Positions 1 to 9,298 of a stretch of DNA of 64,000 nucleotides are shown here, in pieces. Origin of the DNA: Steroidobacteraceae bacterium (GTDB taxonomy: Bacteria; Pseudomonadota; Gammaproteobacteria; Steroidobacterales; Steroidobacteraceae); the NCBI GenBank assembly GCA_019187185.1, contig JABAQU010000016.1, positions 54,656 through 118,655 on the forward strand, in the 5' to 3' direction. The notes beneath the pieces are model-generated. The model did no database searches. It was not told the DNA's origin and worked only from the letters and a program-made list of their open reading frames with translations. A program made the position numbers and the translations under genes. The number at the start of each line of letters is the position of its first letter. Positions within the stretch are counted from its first letter, which is position 1.

Positions 1-382
1 CCATGACCGGATTGAAGTGGAACGCACCCGCATGGGCAATGACAAGGAAAATGATCACAAGCACGTACGCGCCGGTCAGCCAGTCGCCTGCAAATCCCAT
101 CTTGTCGTTGGAGAGAAAGGGCAAGAGGTAGGTAACCAAGAACGCCAACACTTCCTTGTCATCGCGCTCGAATTCCTTGATTCGGTAGACGTGCTTCTGT
201 GCATTCTCGGAGGCGTAACGAAGCAGTGCCCAGCACAGGAACACCAACAGTAGTGCGGCAGCTAGCCACGCGCCGTACCGACACGCCGGTTCACCATTGG
301 CAAGCTGATTTACAGCCACCGCACCGAGCAGCGGTGAAAGCGACGTCCCCACCAGCAGGAACTTGGCGAAGGTGTTCAGCAT
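1..382 (-). CDS. Multi-pass inner-membrane protein, partial (cut by left window edge)
   Basis: Reading the minus strand from ATG at 382 gives an open frame of 127 residues that runs off the window. It begins MLNTFAKFLLVG and contains four hydrophobic segments at about residues 7-25, 36-54, 78-92 and 103-122, with short charged loops (KEFERDDKE after the second). The last visible residues are AFHFNPVM. The ATG overlaps the hsdS stop as ATGCTGA, so translation is probably coupled to the restriction-modification operon. I do not recognise the family with certainty. A four-helix protein in this position recalls KwaA of the Kiwa defence system, whose partner KwaB would lie beyond the left edge, but that is a guess from topology and context only. 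Confidence 0.7.
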   Translation of the reverse strand, partial: MLNTFAKFLLVGTSLSPLLGAVAVNQLANGEPACRYGAWLAAALLLVFLCWALLRYASENAQKHVYRIKEFERDDKEVLAFLVTYLLPFLSNDKMGFAGDWLTGAYVLVIIFLVIAHAGAFHFNPVM

Positions 383-1590
383 ATGGCAGCTCCGTCAGCT
401 TCTGGCCGAATCAACCTTGCCCTTCCGGTGAGCAGGTCCTGCATCACCCCCTGCTTGAGCGCTCGGGTCTTGTTGCAGCGGACTTGGAGCGCGGCGAGTT
501 CGGCGTCCATGTCGGAGAGGACGGAGGCGATTGCAGCTTGCTCAGGACCTTCTGGACAGTCGACCTCAACGTTCTCGATTGTTTGCCCATTGAGACTTGG
601 AACGCCTGATGCTTCGTTGAACTGCATCCAATTAATTGTGCAAAAGAGGTAGTAGAAGAACAGTGCGCTGTGGCCGCCCTTCATCTCGGAGTAGAAGAGT
701 GTGTCCACCGTCCAGAACGGCGTATCCATGTACTGCGGTTTGTTGATCGTCCCCTTGCGGCCAATCAATACGGACGGCCGGTCGTAAAGTGGCTGCGAGG
801 CTCTACCGATCTGACCACCACTAGCCAAGATTGGGTACTGACCATCGACGGCTTCGACGTCGCGCTGGCTTCTACCGTGACAGATCCTAAGAACCTCCCC
901 CAATCGCTTCACCTCCCACTCTCCGCTGAATCCGGGCAGGCGGGTCTGGCCGGTGAGGAGCTGCTGCATGGCGGCCTGCTTGAGGTCGCGCTTCTTGGCG
1001 ATGAGCTGGTCCAGCCCCTCCAGCAGCGCATCCACATCGCTCAGTGCGGTGGCAATGGCGCGTTGCTCAGGAAGAGGAGGGAAGGCGAGGGCTAACTGCT
1101 CAAACGTTCTCCGTTGAATGCCCTTTGCAGTTGAGCCGCTGGAGTATTCGGTCAGCATGCCTTGAAAGCCATCTGAGAGCATCATCTGGAATACAAATGT
1201 GCTTGCCGCACGCTGCGGATCCACTTGAAGAAGGATTGTTCGTTGGCTGAGGATGTATCGGCGGTCGTCAGGTACAAGAGCAACATTGCCAAGTGGCGCT
1301 TCGGTGGTAAACAGGATGTCACCCTTCGCGATATCGCCTTTCGTCATCCATCGCCTGTAGAGCTCATCCGAACCAAAGTAGCAATCCTCGCTGAAGTCGA
1401 CGTGGCCTTTCTTAACGTTGCCGGCAGAAAGTGCGGGGATGTCTCCACCTCCCCACTCCAATCCGAGCTTCTTCGGCGTCCGACCCCGAAAATCCATGAT
1501 CTGGAATGCGATTCCAAGCATGGTATCCACGACCCAATCCTCCGGAATAACTCCCACCTCCGTCCGCTTGTACCCCGGCTTCAGTTCCAC
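376..1590 (-). CDS. hsdS: Type I restriction-modification specificity subunit S
   Basis: HsdS sets the DNA target of a type I methylase/endonuclease complex. The 404 residues show the usual duplicated layout: a first target-recognition domain (about 10-170), a conserved helical spacer containing PPLPEQRAIATALSDVDALL and ending LLTGQTRLPGF, a second recognition domain (about 225-345), and a second helical region containing EQAAIASVLSDMDAELAAL. Two different recognition domains imply a bipartite asymmetric target. The start is GTG at 1590, overlapping the hsdM stop by 10 bases, which suggests translational coupling. Base composition here looks clearly less GC-rich than in the core genes to the right, in keeping with horizontal transfer. 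No hsdR is visible; it may lie beyond the left edge. Confidence 0.93.
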   Translation of the reverse strand: MELKPGYKRTEVGVIPEDWVVDTMLGIAFQIMDFRGRTPKKLGLEWGGGDIPALSAGNVKKGHVDFSEDCYFGSDELYRRWMTKGDIAKGDILFTTEAPLGNVALVPDDRRYILSQRTILLQVDPQRAASTFVFQMMLSDGFQGMLTEYSSGSTAKGIQRRTFEQLALAFPPLPEQRAIATALSDVDALLEGLDQLIAKKRDLKQAAMQQLLTGQTRLPGFSGEWEVKRLGEVLRICHGRSQRDVEAVDGQYPILASGGQIGRASQPLYDRPSVLIGRKGTINKPQYMDTPFWTVDTLFYSEMKGGHSALFFYYLFCTINWMQFNEASGVPSLNGQTIENVEVDCPEGPEQAAIASVLSDMDAELAALQVRCNKTRALKQGVMQDLLTGRARLIRPEADGAAIC

Positions 1591-3998
1591 GATGCACCCA
1601 TCTTCTTCAGGTGCTCATCCACCCGCGCGGCGAGCGTGGCAACGTCTTCGACCAGTTGCGGCAGCGGCCTCGCGTAGCGTTCGGCGAGTTCACGGATGCG
1701 GGCGGTGAGGGTCTGGGAGACGCGATCGAGTTCGGCCTGCACGCTGGCGGCCAGGTGGGTCATCCATTTGTCGTCGATGGCAAGCGTCCGGACCTCGGCC
1801 TCGGTGAGCGCGGGGTACTTGCCGAAGGCCAGGGCATCGAGCGCGACATCCTGCTCTCTCACGCGGCGCTTGAGTGCGGTCTCGATCTCGGAGAGTTCCA
1901 GCCAGCGCCGGAGCGCGGCAGCTTCTTCTTCGGCTTCCGCATCGCCCTTGATCTCCTTCAGCCGCGCGTTGATCTCGGGCCTGGCGATCCTGTCCAGTGC
2001 GCCGAGCGCGCCTTCTTCACCGCCATGCTCCTCTTCGAGCTCGGCTAGGCTCAAGGTGGCGGCTTCGAGTTCGGCCTGCGCCGCATCGAGCGCGGCCTGC
2101 TCCTTCGCAAAATAGCGCGCGACGATGAGCAGCTTGGGCAGGAGCTCGCAGGCCCAGCCCTTGTCCTTCTTCCTGCCCTTCTTGTCGGTCTCGACGATGC
2201 GCGAGACCTTCGCCACCCAGCCATCGGCGGCGATGAGATAGGCATCGTCCTGCATCATGGCGGCCCAGTAATCCATGAGCTGCTGGTAGATGTCGTAGGC
2301 ATCGAGCAGCGGTGCCTCGCGAAAGGCCGCGAGCAGCGATTCGGCCAGTGCTTCGATCAGCGCCTTCGGATGGGCATCCTTGCCGAAGGCCGTGAGCGTC
2401 TTCGTGGCTTCCCGGCGCCAGCCGTCAAAACGCGTGGTCACGCTCAGGTTGAAGGCGGCGAACTCGGGATGTTCAAGGATGGCCCCGCGCACCTCGGGCA
2501 GCGGCAGGCGCAGCTGCGCGTATCCGGGCCGCAAGGGCTCGAACAGCGCGGCGCGCAGGCCGGGGAGCTGTTGCCAGTAATCCGCGAGCGCATCGAGATC
2601 GCGCTCGGGGATGCCGCCGTTCAGGTGGGCGTCGATGTCGTGCAGGTCTTCGGGCGTGGTCGCATCGATGTAGCGCGGCAGGTTGAGGTTGAAGTCGTTC
2701 TTCGCGTCGGCGATTTCCTCGAAGGGCACCATGCGCGCATAGCGCGGCACGTCGAGCTGCTTGCTGAAGGTGTCGACGATGCGGTGGATGTCCTGCTCCC
2801 GCAAGCGGTTCTTGTTGCCGTCCTTGATGAAGCCCTTCGAGGCGTCGATCAGGAACACGCCCTTGCGCGCGGCGGCGTTCTCCTTGTCGAGCACCAGGAT
2901 GCAGGCGGGGATGCCGGTGCCATAAAAGAGGTTCGCCGGCAGGCCGATGATTCCCTTCAGATACCCGGACCGCAGCAGCCGCTCGCGGATCGCGCCCTCG
3001 GCGTTGCCGCGAAAGAGCACGCCATGCGGCAGGATGCAGGCGCCCTTGCCGCTGCCCTTCATCGAACGGATGAGATGCAGCAGGAAGGCGTAATCGCCCT
3101 GCTTGGCGGGCGGCACGCCCCAGGCGAAACGCTGGTAGGGATCGTCCGCGGGCGTGAGGCCCACGCTCCAGGTCTTGAGCGAGAACGGCGGATTGGCTAC
3201 CACGTAGTCGTAGGTGCGCAGATGCTCGCCGTCCTTGAACTTGGGCGAGGCGAGCGTGTTGCCCTGCTGGATGTTCGCCGTGGGGAAGTCGTGCAGGATC
3301 ATGTTCATGCGGGCGAGGCCCGCCGTGGTCACGTCCATCTCCTGCCCTTCGAGCGTGATGTGCCGGCCGGCCTGCGCCGCCACTTTGAGCAGCAGCGAGC
3401 CCGATCCGCAGGTGGGGTCGTAGGCGGTGGTGGATGCCTTGGTGTTGCCCGGCGCGATGCCGATCACCTTGGCTATCACGCGGCTCACCTCGGCCGGCGT
3501 GTAGAACTGCCCCTTGCTCTTGCCGCTCTCGGTGGCGAAGTGGCGCATGAGGTATTCGTAGGCATCGCCCAGGATGTCGTCGTGCTCGGCGCGGTTCTGC
3601 GAGAAGTCGAGCTCGGGCTTCTGAAAGATGCCGATGAGATTGCTCAGGCGATCCACCATCGCCTGGCCTTCGCCGAGCTTGTTCGGATCATTGAAGTCCG
3701 GAAAGTCGCTGCGCGCGAGGCGCTCGTTGGCCTCGATCAGCGGCTGGATCACCTGCGTGTTGATCTTGTCGCCGATGTCGGCCTTGCCCCTGAGCGCCAC
3801 CATGTCGGCAAAGCTCGCGCCCCTTGGGATGGCGACCGCCGGGGCGAAGTCGCGACTCGCGCCGTACTTGTCGCTGATGTACTTGATGAACAGCATGAAC
3901 AGGACGTAGTCCTTGTACTGGCTGGCGTCCATGCCGCCGCGCAGTTCATCGCAGGAGGCCCAGAGGGAGGAATAGAGGTCGGATTTCTTGATGGCCAT
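1581..3998 (-). CDS. hsdM: Type I restriction-modification methyltransferase subunit M, long form
   Basis: N6-adenine methyltransferase subunit of a type I system, working with HsdS. An HsdM N-terminal helical domain (about 8-150) precedes GQFYTPAEVSRVI (163-175), the AdoMet-binding motif DPTCGSGS (194-201) and the catalytic NPPF (269-272). The protein has 805 residues, longer than the roughly 500 of classical HsdM. The extra part (about 470-805) is helical and Glu/Ala-rich, with a likely coiled coil near 625-690, and may replace or extend contacts to HsdS or HsdR. The gene starts 3 bases after the fic stop and overlaps hsdS, so fic-hsdM-hsdS-membrane protein form one transcription unit. Confidence 0.95.
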   Translation of the reverse strand: MAIKKSDLYSSLWASCDELRGGMDASQYKDYVLFMLFIKYISDKYGASRDFAPAVAIPRGASFADMVALRGKADIGDKINTQVIQPLIEANERLARSDFPDFNDPNKLGEGQAMVDRLSNLIGIFQKPELDFSQNRAEHDDILGDAYEYLMRHFATESGKSKGQFYTPAEVSRVIAKVIGIAPGNTKASTTAYDPTCGSGSLLLKVAAQAGRHITLEGQEMDVTTAGLARMNMILHDFPTANIQQGNTLASPKFKDGEHLRTYDYVVANPPFSLKTWSVGLTPADDPYQRFAWGVPPAKQGDYAFLLHLIRSMKGSGKGACILPHGVLFRGNAEGAIRERLLRSGYLKGIIGLPANLFYGTGIPACILVLDKENAAARKGVFLIDASKGFIKDGNKNRLREQDIHRIVDTFSKQLDVPRYARMVPFEEIADAKNDFNLNLPRYIDATTPEDLHDIDAHLNGGIPERDLDALADYWQQLPGLRAALFEPLRPGYAQLRLPLPEVRGAILEHPEFAAFNLSVTTRFDGWRREATKTLTAFGKDAHPKALIEALAESLLAAFREAPLLDAYDIYQQLMDYWAAMMQDDAYLIAADGWVAKVSRIVETDKKGRKKDKGWACELLPKLLIVARYFAKEQAALDAAQAELEAATLSLAELEEEHGGEEGALGALDRIARPEINARLKEIKGDAEAEEEAAALRRWLELSEIETALKRRVREQDVALDALAFGKYPALTEAEVRTLAIDDKWMTHLAASVQAELDRVSQTLTARIRELAERYARPLPQLVEDVATLAARVDEHLKKMGASWN

Positions 3999-4001
3999 GA
4001 A

Positions 4002-5162
4002 TCAGGTGTCGTTGAACAGGTTGATATAGGGCGTATGGCGAAAGCGCCGGTTCCGCGCGTAGCCGGTCATCTCGTCGAGCACGCCAAGCTTCACCAGGCG
4101 GGACACGAGGCTGTTGGCGGCGACATAAGTGGTGCCAGTCATCTTCTGCACGTCGTTCACGGTGACGATCGGCCGGTCGAACAGCGATTCGAGCACCTTG
4201 TGGCCGTTTCCGGCCGCGCGGCCGAGGTGCGCGGTGATCGCGATCCGGTGCTGCTCTCGCAGTTGAATGATCCGCCGCGCCGTCTCCGCTGCCTCGCCGG
4301 CCACCGCGATCACGCCGCGCAGGAAGAACGCAAGCCACGCTTCCCACGCCCCTTCGGTGCGCACCGCCTGCAAGTGCACGTAGTACTTCTGTCGGTTCTG
4401 CATGAAGTAGTGCGAAAGATATAGCACCGGCTTCTTCAGCAGGCCGTATTCAGTCAGCAGGAACGTGATCAGCAGCCGCCCGACGCGTCCGTTGCCGTCG
4501 AGGAACGGGTGAATCGTCTCGAACTGCACATGCGCGAGCGCGATCTTCACCAGCGGCGGCAGCTCATCCTGCGCGTGCAGGAATTTCTCCAGATCTTCGA
4601 GCGCCGCGGGCACCGCATGGTGCGGTGGCGGAACGAAGGTCGCGGTGCTCGGTGTGGATCCCGCCGGGCCGATCCAGTTCTGGCTGGTGCGCAGTTCACC
4701 GGGCTGCAGCTTGCCGCCGCGCACGCCGCGCATCAGCTCGGCATGGATCTCGCGGATCAGGTGCACCGAAATCGGCAGCTCGGGGAGGCGCGCCAGGCCA
4801 TGGTTCATGGCGCGCACGTAGTTGATCACCTCGTGCACGTCGCGCGGCAAGGTCTGTTCGAAGAGCTGCGCCTCGGCGGCGAGCAGGTCCTGCAGGGAGC
4901 TTTGCGTGCCCTCGATCTGGCTGGAGAGCACCGCCTCCTTGCGCACGTACATGAAGACGAAGAGGTCCGGGTTCGGCAGGGTGAGCACCGAGCCGTCGAG
5001 CCGACCAAGCGCGCGGTCGGCGGCGGAAAGTAGACCGTGAAGGTCGCCCCCGAGTGCCAGTGCAGGCAGCGGCGGCAGGGGCGCCGGCATGAACGCCCGG
5101 TAGCCCGTGGGCTGGGTAAGGTATTGTCCCGCTCGAGTCGGGGTGTTGGCGCCGGCCGCCAT
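4002..5162 (-). CDS. Fic family protein with N-terminal inhibitory motif and C-terminal winged helix
   Basis: Fic proteins transfer AMP or a related nucleotide moiety to target proteins. The catalytic motif HPFLDGNGRVGR lies at 218-229, matching HPFx(D/E)GNGRxxR. The segment SSQIEG (80-85) fits the inhibitory (S/T)xxxE(G/N) motif placed before the Fic core (class II), so the enzyme should be self-inhibited. The last 80 or so residues resemble a winged-helix DNA-binding domain (VNDVQKMTGTTYVAANSLVSR), as in many bacterial 370-390 residue Fic proteins. It is the first gene of the operon, 3 bases upstream of hsdM. Fic genes are common beside type I systems; whether this one regulates the system or is a separate toxin or defence element cannot be told from sequence. 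Confidence 0.9.
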   Translation of the reverse strand: MAAGANTPTRAGQYLTQPTGYRAFMPAPLPPLPALALGGDLHGLLSAADRALGRLDGSVLTLPNPDLFVFMYVRKEAVLSSQIEGTQSSLQDLLAAEAQLFEQTLPRDVHEVINYVRAMNHGLARLPELPISVHLIREIHAELMRGVRGGKLQPGELRTSQNWIGPAGSTPSTATFVPPPHHAVPAALEDLEKFLHAQDELPPLVKIALAHVQFETIHPFLDGNGRVGRLLITFLLTEYGLLKKPVLYLSHYFMQNRQKYYVHLQAVRTEGAWEAWLAFFLRGVIAVAGEAAETARRIIQLREQHRIAITAHLGRAAGNGHKVLESLFDRPIVTVNDVQKMTGTTYVAANSLVSRLVKLGVLDEMTGYARNRRFRHTPYINLFNDT

Positions 5163-5489
5163 TCAGTTAGCTGCCTTTCGCATGGAGCCAGGTTCTCTCC
5201 ATATGATAGGCAGACTTTAACAAGAACGGAAAGCAGCCGCCTTGTTTTAGCTTCCGTCGATGCAGGGGGCGGTAGCAGCGCGTGTCAGCGCTGCCCCGTC
5301 GAACCCGTCGCCCTATAGGTCCACCAGCCCCCGGAGATGCCGCAGGAGCATATTGCGCCCGCTGCTGGTCAGGCGCGGCGCCTCACCGGGGTGACCCGAG
5401 GTGACTCGGTAATGGGCATTTGTCCAATAACGCGCCCATTTGCACCTGTTTGGAAGCTCGCCGGGCGTTCATCATGCCCGGCCAACTTC
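5163..5489. other. Intergenic region between fic and recQ
   Basis: This 327-base gap separates two divergent genes. The stretch nearest fic (about 5170-5235) is less GC-rich and should hold the promoter of the restriction-modification operon. Reading the minus strand, TATCAT at about 5206-5201 could be a -10 box, but no convincing -35 accompanies it. An open frame runs through 5337-5489 in phase with recQ, but its predicted residues have no counterpart in RecQ proteins. I see no RNA gene or repeat. Confidence 0.4.
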
Positions 5490-7361
5490 ATGACCCTGCT
5501 CATGCCTGACCCCTCCCCACGCCCCCTCGCCCACCTCCCCGCCCGCGCCACCCGCGTCCTGCAGGACGTCTTCGGCTACCCGGCCTTCCGCCGCGATCAG
5601 GCGGAAATCGTCACCCATGTCGCCTCAGGCGGCGATGCGCTCGTCCTGATGCCGACCGGCGGCGGCAAGTCGCTGTGCTACCAGGTGCCGGCGCTGTTGC
5701 GCGACGGCGTCGGCGTCGTCGTCTCGCCGCTGATCGCGCTGATGCAGGACCAGGTCGCGGCGCTGAAGGAGGCCGGCGTGCGCGCCGAGTTCCTGAACTC
5801 GACGCTCGACTGGCGGCAGGCGAAGGAGGTGGAGCGCCGCGCCCGTGACGGCGAGCTCGATCTGCTGTACCTCGCCCCCGAGCGGCTGCTGACCGAGCGG
5901 GGCCTCGCGCTGCTCGATGAGCTTTCCATTGCGCTCTTCGCGATCGACGAGGCGCACTGCGTCTCGCAATGGGGGCACGATTTCCGGCAGGAGTACTTGC
6001 AGCTCGCGCTGCTCGCGGAGCGCTTTCCCGCCGTGCCGCGCATCGCGCTCACCGCGACGGCGGACGCGGCGACGCGCGCCGAGATCATCGAGCGCCTGCG
6101 GCTCCACGAGGCGCGCGCGTTCGTGCAGAGTTTCGATCGGCCGAACATCCGCTATCGCATCGCCGGAAAGGACTCGCCGCGCCGCCAACTGCTGCGCTTC
6201 ATCCAGGACGAGCACGCGGGCGAGGCCGGGATCGTCTATTGCCTGTCGCGCAAGTCGGTGGAGGAGACGGCGCAGATGCTCGCGCAGCACGGCATCCCGG
6301 CGCTCGCCTATCACGCGGGCTTTCCGGCCGCCGAGCGCGAGGCGCGGCAGACGCGTTTCATCGAGGAGGACGGCGTCGTCATCGTCGCGACGATCGCTTT
6401 CGGCATGGGCATCGACAAGCCCGATGTGCGCTTCGTCGCGCACGTCGACCTGCCGAAGAGCCTCGAGGGCTACTACCAGGAATCCGGGCGCGCGGGCCGC
6501 GATGGCGCGCCGGCGGAGGCCTGGATGGTCTACGGCCTCGCCGATGTGGTGCAGCAGCGCCGCCTGATCGAGCAGTCGGAGGCCGGGGACACGCAGCGCC
6601 GCATCGCCACTGCCAAGCTCGATGCGATGCTTGGGCTGTGCGAGACGGCGCGCTGTCGCCGCCAGTACCTGCTCGAGTATTTCGGCGAGGCGAGCGGGCC
6701 CTGCGGCAACTGCGACAACTGCCTCGAGCCGCCCGCGCAGTTCGACGGCACCGAGGCGGCGCAGAAGCTGCTCTCCTGCATCTATCGCTGCGAGCAGGCG
6801 AGCGGCTTCGCCTTCGGCGCGCAGCACATCGTCGACGTGCTGCGCGGGCAGCGCACGGAGAAGGTGCTCGCCCGCGGCCACGACCGGATCAGCACCTTCG
6901 GCATCGGCGGCGAGCTGGATGAATCGCAATGGCGGGCCATCCTGCGTCAGCTCCTCACCATGCGTCTCGTGACGGTCGATCACGCCAACTGGAACGTGCT
7001 GCGGCTCGCGCCGGCGAGTCGCGAGGTGCTCTCGGGCGCGCGACGGCTGACGCTGCGGCGGGAGGTTGCACCCAAGAGCGCGCGCCGTGCAAAGGGACGT
7101 CGCCGGGAGACGGGTGCGGCTACGCCGACGACCGATTCACCGCGCGAAGAGGCGCTGTTCCAGGTGTTGCGTGAATGGCGTCGCGGCATCGCGCGTGAGC
7201 ACGCCGTGCCCGCCTACACGGTGTTGCACGATTCGAGCCTGCGGGAGATTGCGCGCCGGCAGCCGCGGGAGGCGCACGAGCTGGCCGGCGTCCCGGGCAT
7301 CGGCGCGGCGAAGCTCGCGCGCTATGGCGACGCCCTCATCGAACTGGTGCGGAGCCAGTAA
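5490..7361 (+). CDS. recQ: ATP-dependent DNA helicase RecQ
   Basis: 3'-5' superfamily 2 helicase acting in recombination and fork repair. From ATG at 5490 ([12 protein letters not shown]) the protein has 623 residues, close to E. coli RecQ (609). Visible are Walker A MPTGGGKS (54-61), the DEAH box in [15 protein letters not shown] (151-165), motif VI in [10 protein letters not shown], the zinc-binding cysteines of the RQC region ([11 protein letters not shown] then CGNCDNC), a winged-helix region, and a complete C-terminal HRDC domain with [10 protein letters not shown]. An in-frame extension back to 5337 exists but is not RecQ-like, so I chose the internal start. A palindromic repeat begins 5 bases after the stop. 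Confidence 0.95.
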   Translation: MTLLMPDPSPRPLAHLPARATRVLQDVFGYPAFRRDQAEIVTHVASGGDALVLMPTGGGKSLCYQVPALLRDGVGVVVSPLIALMQDQVAALKEAGVRAEFLNSTLDWRQAKEVERRARDGELDLLYLAPERLLTERGLALLDELSIALFAIDEAHCVSQWGHDFRQEYLQLALLAERFPAVPRIALTATADAATRAEIIERLRLHEARAFVQSFDRPNIRYRIAGKDSPRRQLLRFIQDEHAGEAGIVYCLSRKSVEETAQMLAQHGIPALAYHAGFPAAEREARQTRFIEEDGVVIVATIAFGMGIDKPDVRFVAHVDLPKSLEGYYQESGRAGRDGAPAEAWMVYGLADVVQQRRLIEQSEAGDTQRRIATAKLDAMLGLCETARCRRQYLLEYFGEASGPCGNCDNCLEPPAQFDGTEAAQKLLSCIYRCEQASGFAFGAQHIVDVLRGQRTEKVLARGHDRISTFGIGGELDESQWRAILRQLLTMRLVTVDHANWNVLRLAPASREVLSGARRLTLRREVAPKSARRAKGRRRETGAATPTTDSPREEALFQVLREWRRGIAREHAVPAYTVLHDSSLREIARRQPREAHELAGVPGIGAAKLARYGDALIELVRSQ

Positions 7362-7366
7362 GGGAG

Positions 7367-7443
7367 CCTGGTGCCGGGTTTTCGGTTATTCGGTTATTGC
7401 CCTGCGGCCGCAATAACCGAATAACCGAAAACCCGGCACCAGG
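7367..7443. repeat. Palindromic intergenic repeat, copy 1 (probable bidirectional terminator)
   Basis: Perfect 34-base inverted repeat (7367-7400 and 7410-7443) with a 9-base loop, CCTGCGGCC. Each arm carries GGGTTTTCGGTTATTCGG. It fills the gap between the recQ stop (7361) and the convergent lipoprotein stop (7451). The same element recurs at 9299-9368 and 53991-54066. Folded as RNA it forms a very stable stem from either strand, so a role as a two-way terminator or mRNA 3'-end protector is plausible. It also looks like a REP/MITE-type dispersed element. Confidence 0.9.
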
Positions 7444-7450
7444 TCCCAGC

Positions 7451-8839
7451 TCATTGCGCGACGCCCGTCCTCCACGCCGCACGCAACTGCCGCCCACAGC
7501 GGCTAGACGCGAGGCCCTCCTGGATCTGCCCATTGCCCCGGGCGAAGCGGGCGATCACGCCGTAGTACTGCTTGTCCGCGTCGACCCAGGGGTAGAAGCC
7601 GAACGCGCCCGGGCTGCTGAATGTCCCGTCGCCCGTAGAAGGATCGTCCTCGACCCAGTGCGCGATCGAGTAGTGCCATTGCACGCTCACCGCGGGGCTC
7701 TGCACGGCATCGCAGCCGGGCCCGATGGACCAGGCGCACACCGCGTGCGTGCCGAGCGCGTCGCGCATGGCGAGGCGGCCACCGACGATCGCACGCAAGA
7801 GCGGCGCGTAGTCGTTCGCGGACGCGTTGATGCCACCGGCGAGCAGCGGCTGGTTGTAGTCGAGCGTGACGCCGCTCACGCCGAGGCCCGCGACAATGGC
7901 CGCGCCGAGATCGGACGCATCGAGGGCGTTGATTTCCGGCTGAAACTGGCCCGCGTGGTTTTCTTCGTGACCGGAGTTGTAATAGAACAGGCCGTCGGTG
8001 GCCGGATCATGACTGCTGTAGGTCTTGCCGGGCGTCGACGAGGGCAGTGTCAAACAATAGTTGATGCTGTTGGGCCCGCTCGGCGGGGCGGTGCACGTGG
8101 CGCTCGTCGTCGAGGTGTCCATGTACGTGTAGCCGCTCGTGAAGTTGAGGAACTTGATGTCGTCCGCCGTCAGGTTCGCGGCGCCCCCGCGCTGCTGCAC
8201 GACATACATGCCGTACACCCACTTCGACGCCGACGCGATCGGCATGCGGGTGCTCGCGGTGACCGCCGTGCCGCCCGCCTGCGTCGAGCTGCCGCTCGCG
8301 AGCGCCGCATCGCCATTGCCGATCTCCCAATAGAACGGCTGCACCGCAGTGCAATCGGCGTTCTGCTGCGCGGTCTGCGTGACGGCCGCGATGCTGCTCG
8401 CGGTCGGCGGACCGTCGTTCGCGGCGGCAATCGTCACGACGGTGGAGCTGCCGGCGCCCGTCGTGAGCCCCGAGGCCGTGTCCCGCGCGGTGATCGTGAC
8501 CGTGGCGCCACCCGCCGCGCCGCTGGCCGCCGTCGCGACACCGCTTGCGCTGACACTGACGGTGGCGTTGTCCGATGAAGTGAAAGTCTCGCCCGACGCG
8601 GCGAGTGTCTGCGTCGAGCCGTCGCTGTACGTGCCCGTGACGGTGAGCGAAGCCGATTCGCCGGGCGCGAGCGTCACGGTGGCGGGCGAGAGTGCAATCG
8701 ATGTCAGGCTGGGCGGCGGCGGCGACTGCGTCGATCCGCCCCCACCGCCGCCACACGCGCAGAGCGCCAGTACGAGCGGCAGCAGGAGGCCGGCTCGAAG
8801 CCACCGTGGTCGAAGAATCCAGGTTTCGGAGTGCGGCAT
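7451..8839 (-). CDS. Secreted lipoprotein: Big2 Ig-like domain followed by a serine beta-lactamase-like domain
   Basis: The N-terminus has a signal peptide and lipobox (LVLALCACGGG), so the mature protein should be lipid-anchored from a Cys near residue 29. A glycine and proline linker leads to a bacterial Ig-like (Big2) domain at about 45-130 (SIALSPATVTLAPGESASLTV). The remaining 300 or so residues contain ASASKW, an SxxK nucleophile motif as in beta-lactamase/penicillin-binding-protein folds, and YYNSGHEEN, a possible Y-x-N/S second motif. This suggests a periplasmic or surface serine hydrolase (esterase or peptidase) displayed on an Ig stalk. The assignment of the catalytic domain is by motif only. 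The gene is convergent with recQ across a palindromic repeat. Confidence 0.75.
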   Translation of the reverse strand: MPHSETWILRPRWLRAGLLLPLVLALCACGGGGGGSTQSPPPPSLTSIALSPATVTLAPGESASLTVTGTYSDGSTQTLAASGETFTSSDNATVSVSASGVATAASGAAGGATVTITARDTASGLTTGAGSSTVVTIAAANDGPPTASSIAAVTQTAQQNADCTAVQPFYWEIGNGDAALASGSSTQAGGTAVTASTRMPIASASKWVYGMYVVQQRGGAANLTADDIKFLNFTSGYTYMDTSTTSATCTAPPSGPNSINYCLTLPSSTPGKTYSSHDPATDGLFYYNSGHEENHAGQFQPEINALDASDLGAAIVAGLGVSGVTLDYNQPLLAGGINASANDYAPLLRAIVGGRLAMRDALGTHAVCAWSIGPGCDAVQSPAVSVQWHYSIAHWVEDDPSTGDGTFSSPGAFGFYPWVDADKQYYGVIARFARGNGQIQEGLASSRCGRQLRAAWRTGVAQ

Positions 8840-8937
8840 TGATCAGACAACGAGCTTGGGCGGTCCGGGTTGACGCATCGTTCAACCTACGCCCCGGGGC
8901 GCGTCTCAATCTGCGACCGGCGTATCATTCGGAGTCG

Positions 8938-9288
8938 ATGAAAGCGACCATCTGGCACAACCCCGCCTGCGGCACCTCGCGCACCGTGCTGTCGCTGCTG
9001 CGTGAGGCGGGCATCGAGCCCGTGGTCATCGACTATCTGCGCCATCCGCCGTCGCGCGCGGTGCTGCTCGGCATGATCCGCGCTGCCGGCCTGACCGTGC
9101 GTCAGGCGCTGCGGCAGAAGGGCACGCCGTACGATGAACTCGGCCTCGCCGACCCGGCGCTCACCGACGACCAGCTGCTCGATGCGATGATCGAGCACCC
9201 GATCCTGATCAATCGCCCGTTCGTCGTGACCGACCGGGGCACGCGCCTGTGCCGGCCGTCGGAGACCGTGAGAGAACTGCTACCCTGA
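8938..9288 (+). CDS. arsC: ArsC-family arsenate reductase (glutaredoxin-dependent type)
   Basis: Small thioredoxin-fold reductase of 116 residues, the normal length. It has the catalytic CGTSR near the N-terminus (NPACGTSRTVLSLL) and the later arginines of the family in INRPFV and CRPSE. Enzymes of this type reduce arsenate with glutathione and glutaredoxin; YffB/Spx-like relatives do not. No arsR, arsB or acr3 gene is adjacent, so the physiological substrate is unproven. The start ATG at 8938 follows GGAG closely. The frame is open further upstream, but the added residues are unlike ArsC. A palindromic repeat follows 10 bases after the stop. Confidence 0.88.
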   Translation: MKATIWHNPACGTSRTVLSLLREAGIEPVVIDYLRHPPSRAVLLGMIRAAGLTVRQALRQKGTPYDELGLADPALTDDQLLDAMIEHPILINRPFVVTDRGTRLCRPSETVRELLP

Positions 9289-9298
9289 GAGTCTCGAA

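Noticed and set aside
2370..4424. 684-codon plus-strand open frame opposite hsdM and fic
   Set aside because: It is antisense to two clearly conserved genes; its predicted residues show no family motifs and reflect GC-driven lack of stops.
5163..5336. Possible tRNA or attachment site at the edge of the restriction island
   Set aside because: No cloverleaf-like arms or direct repeat matching another part of the window could be found.
5337..5489. 51-residue N-terminal extension of RecQ
   Set aside because: RecQ proteins begin close to the internal ATG at 5490; the extension has no similarity or signal function.
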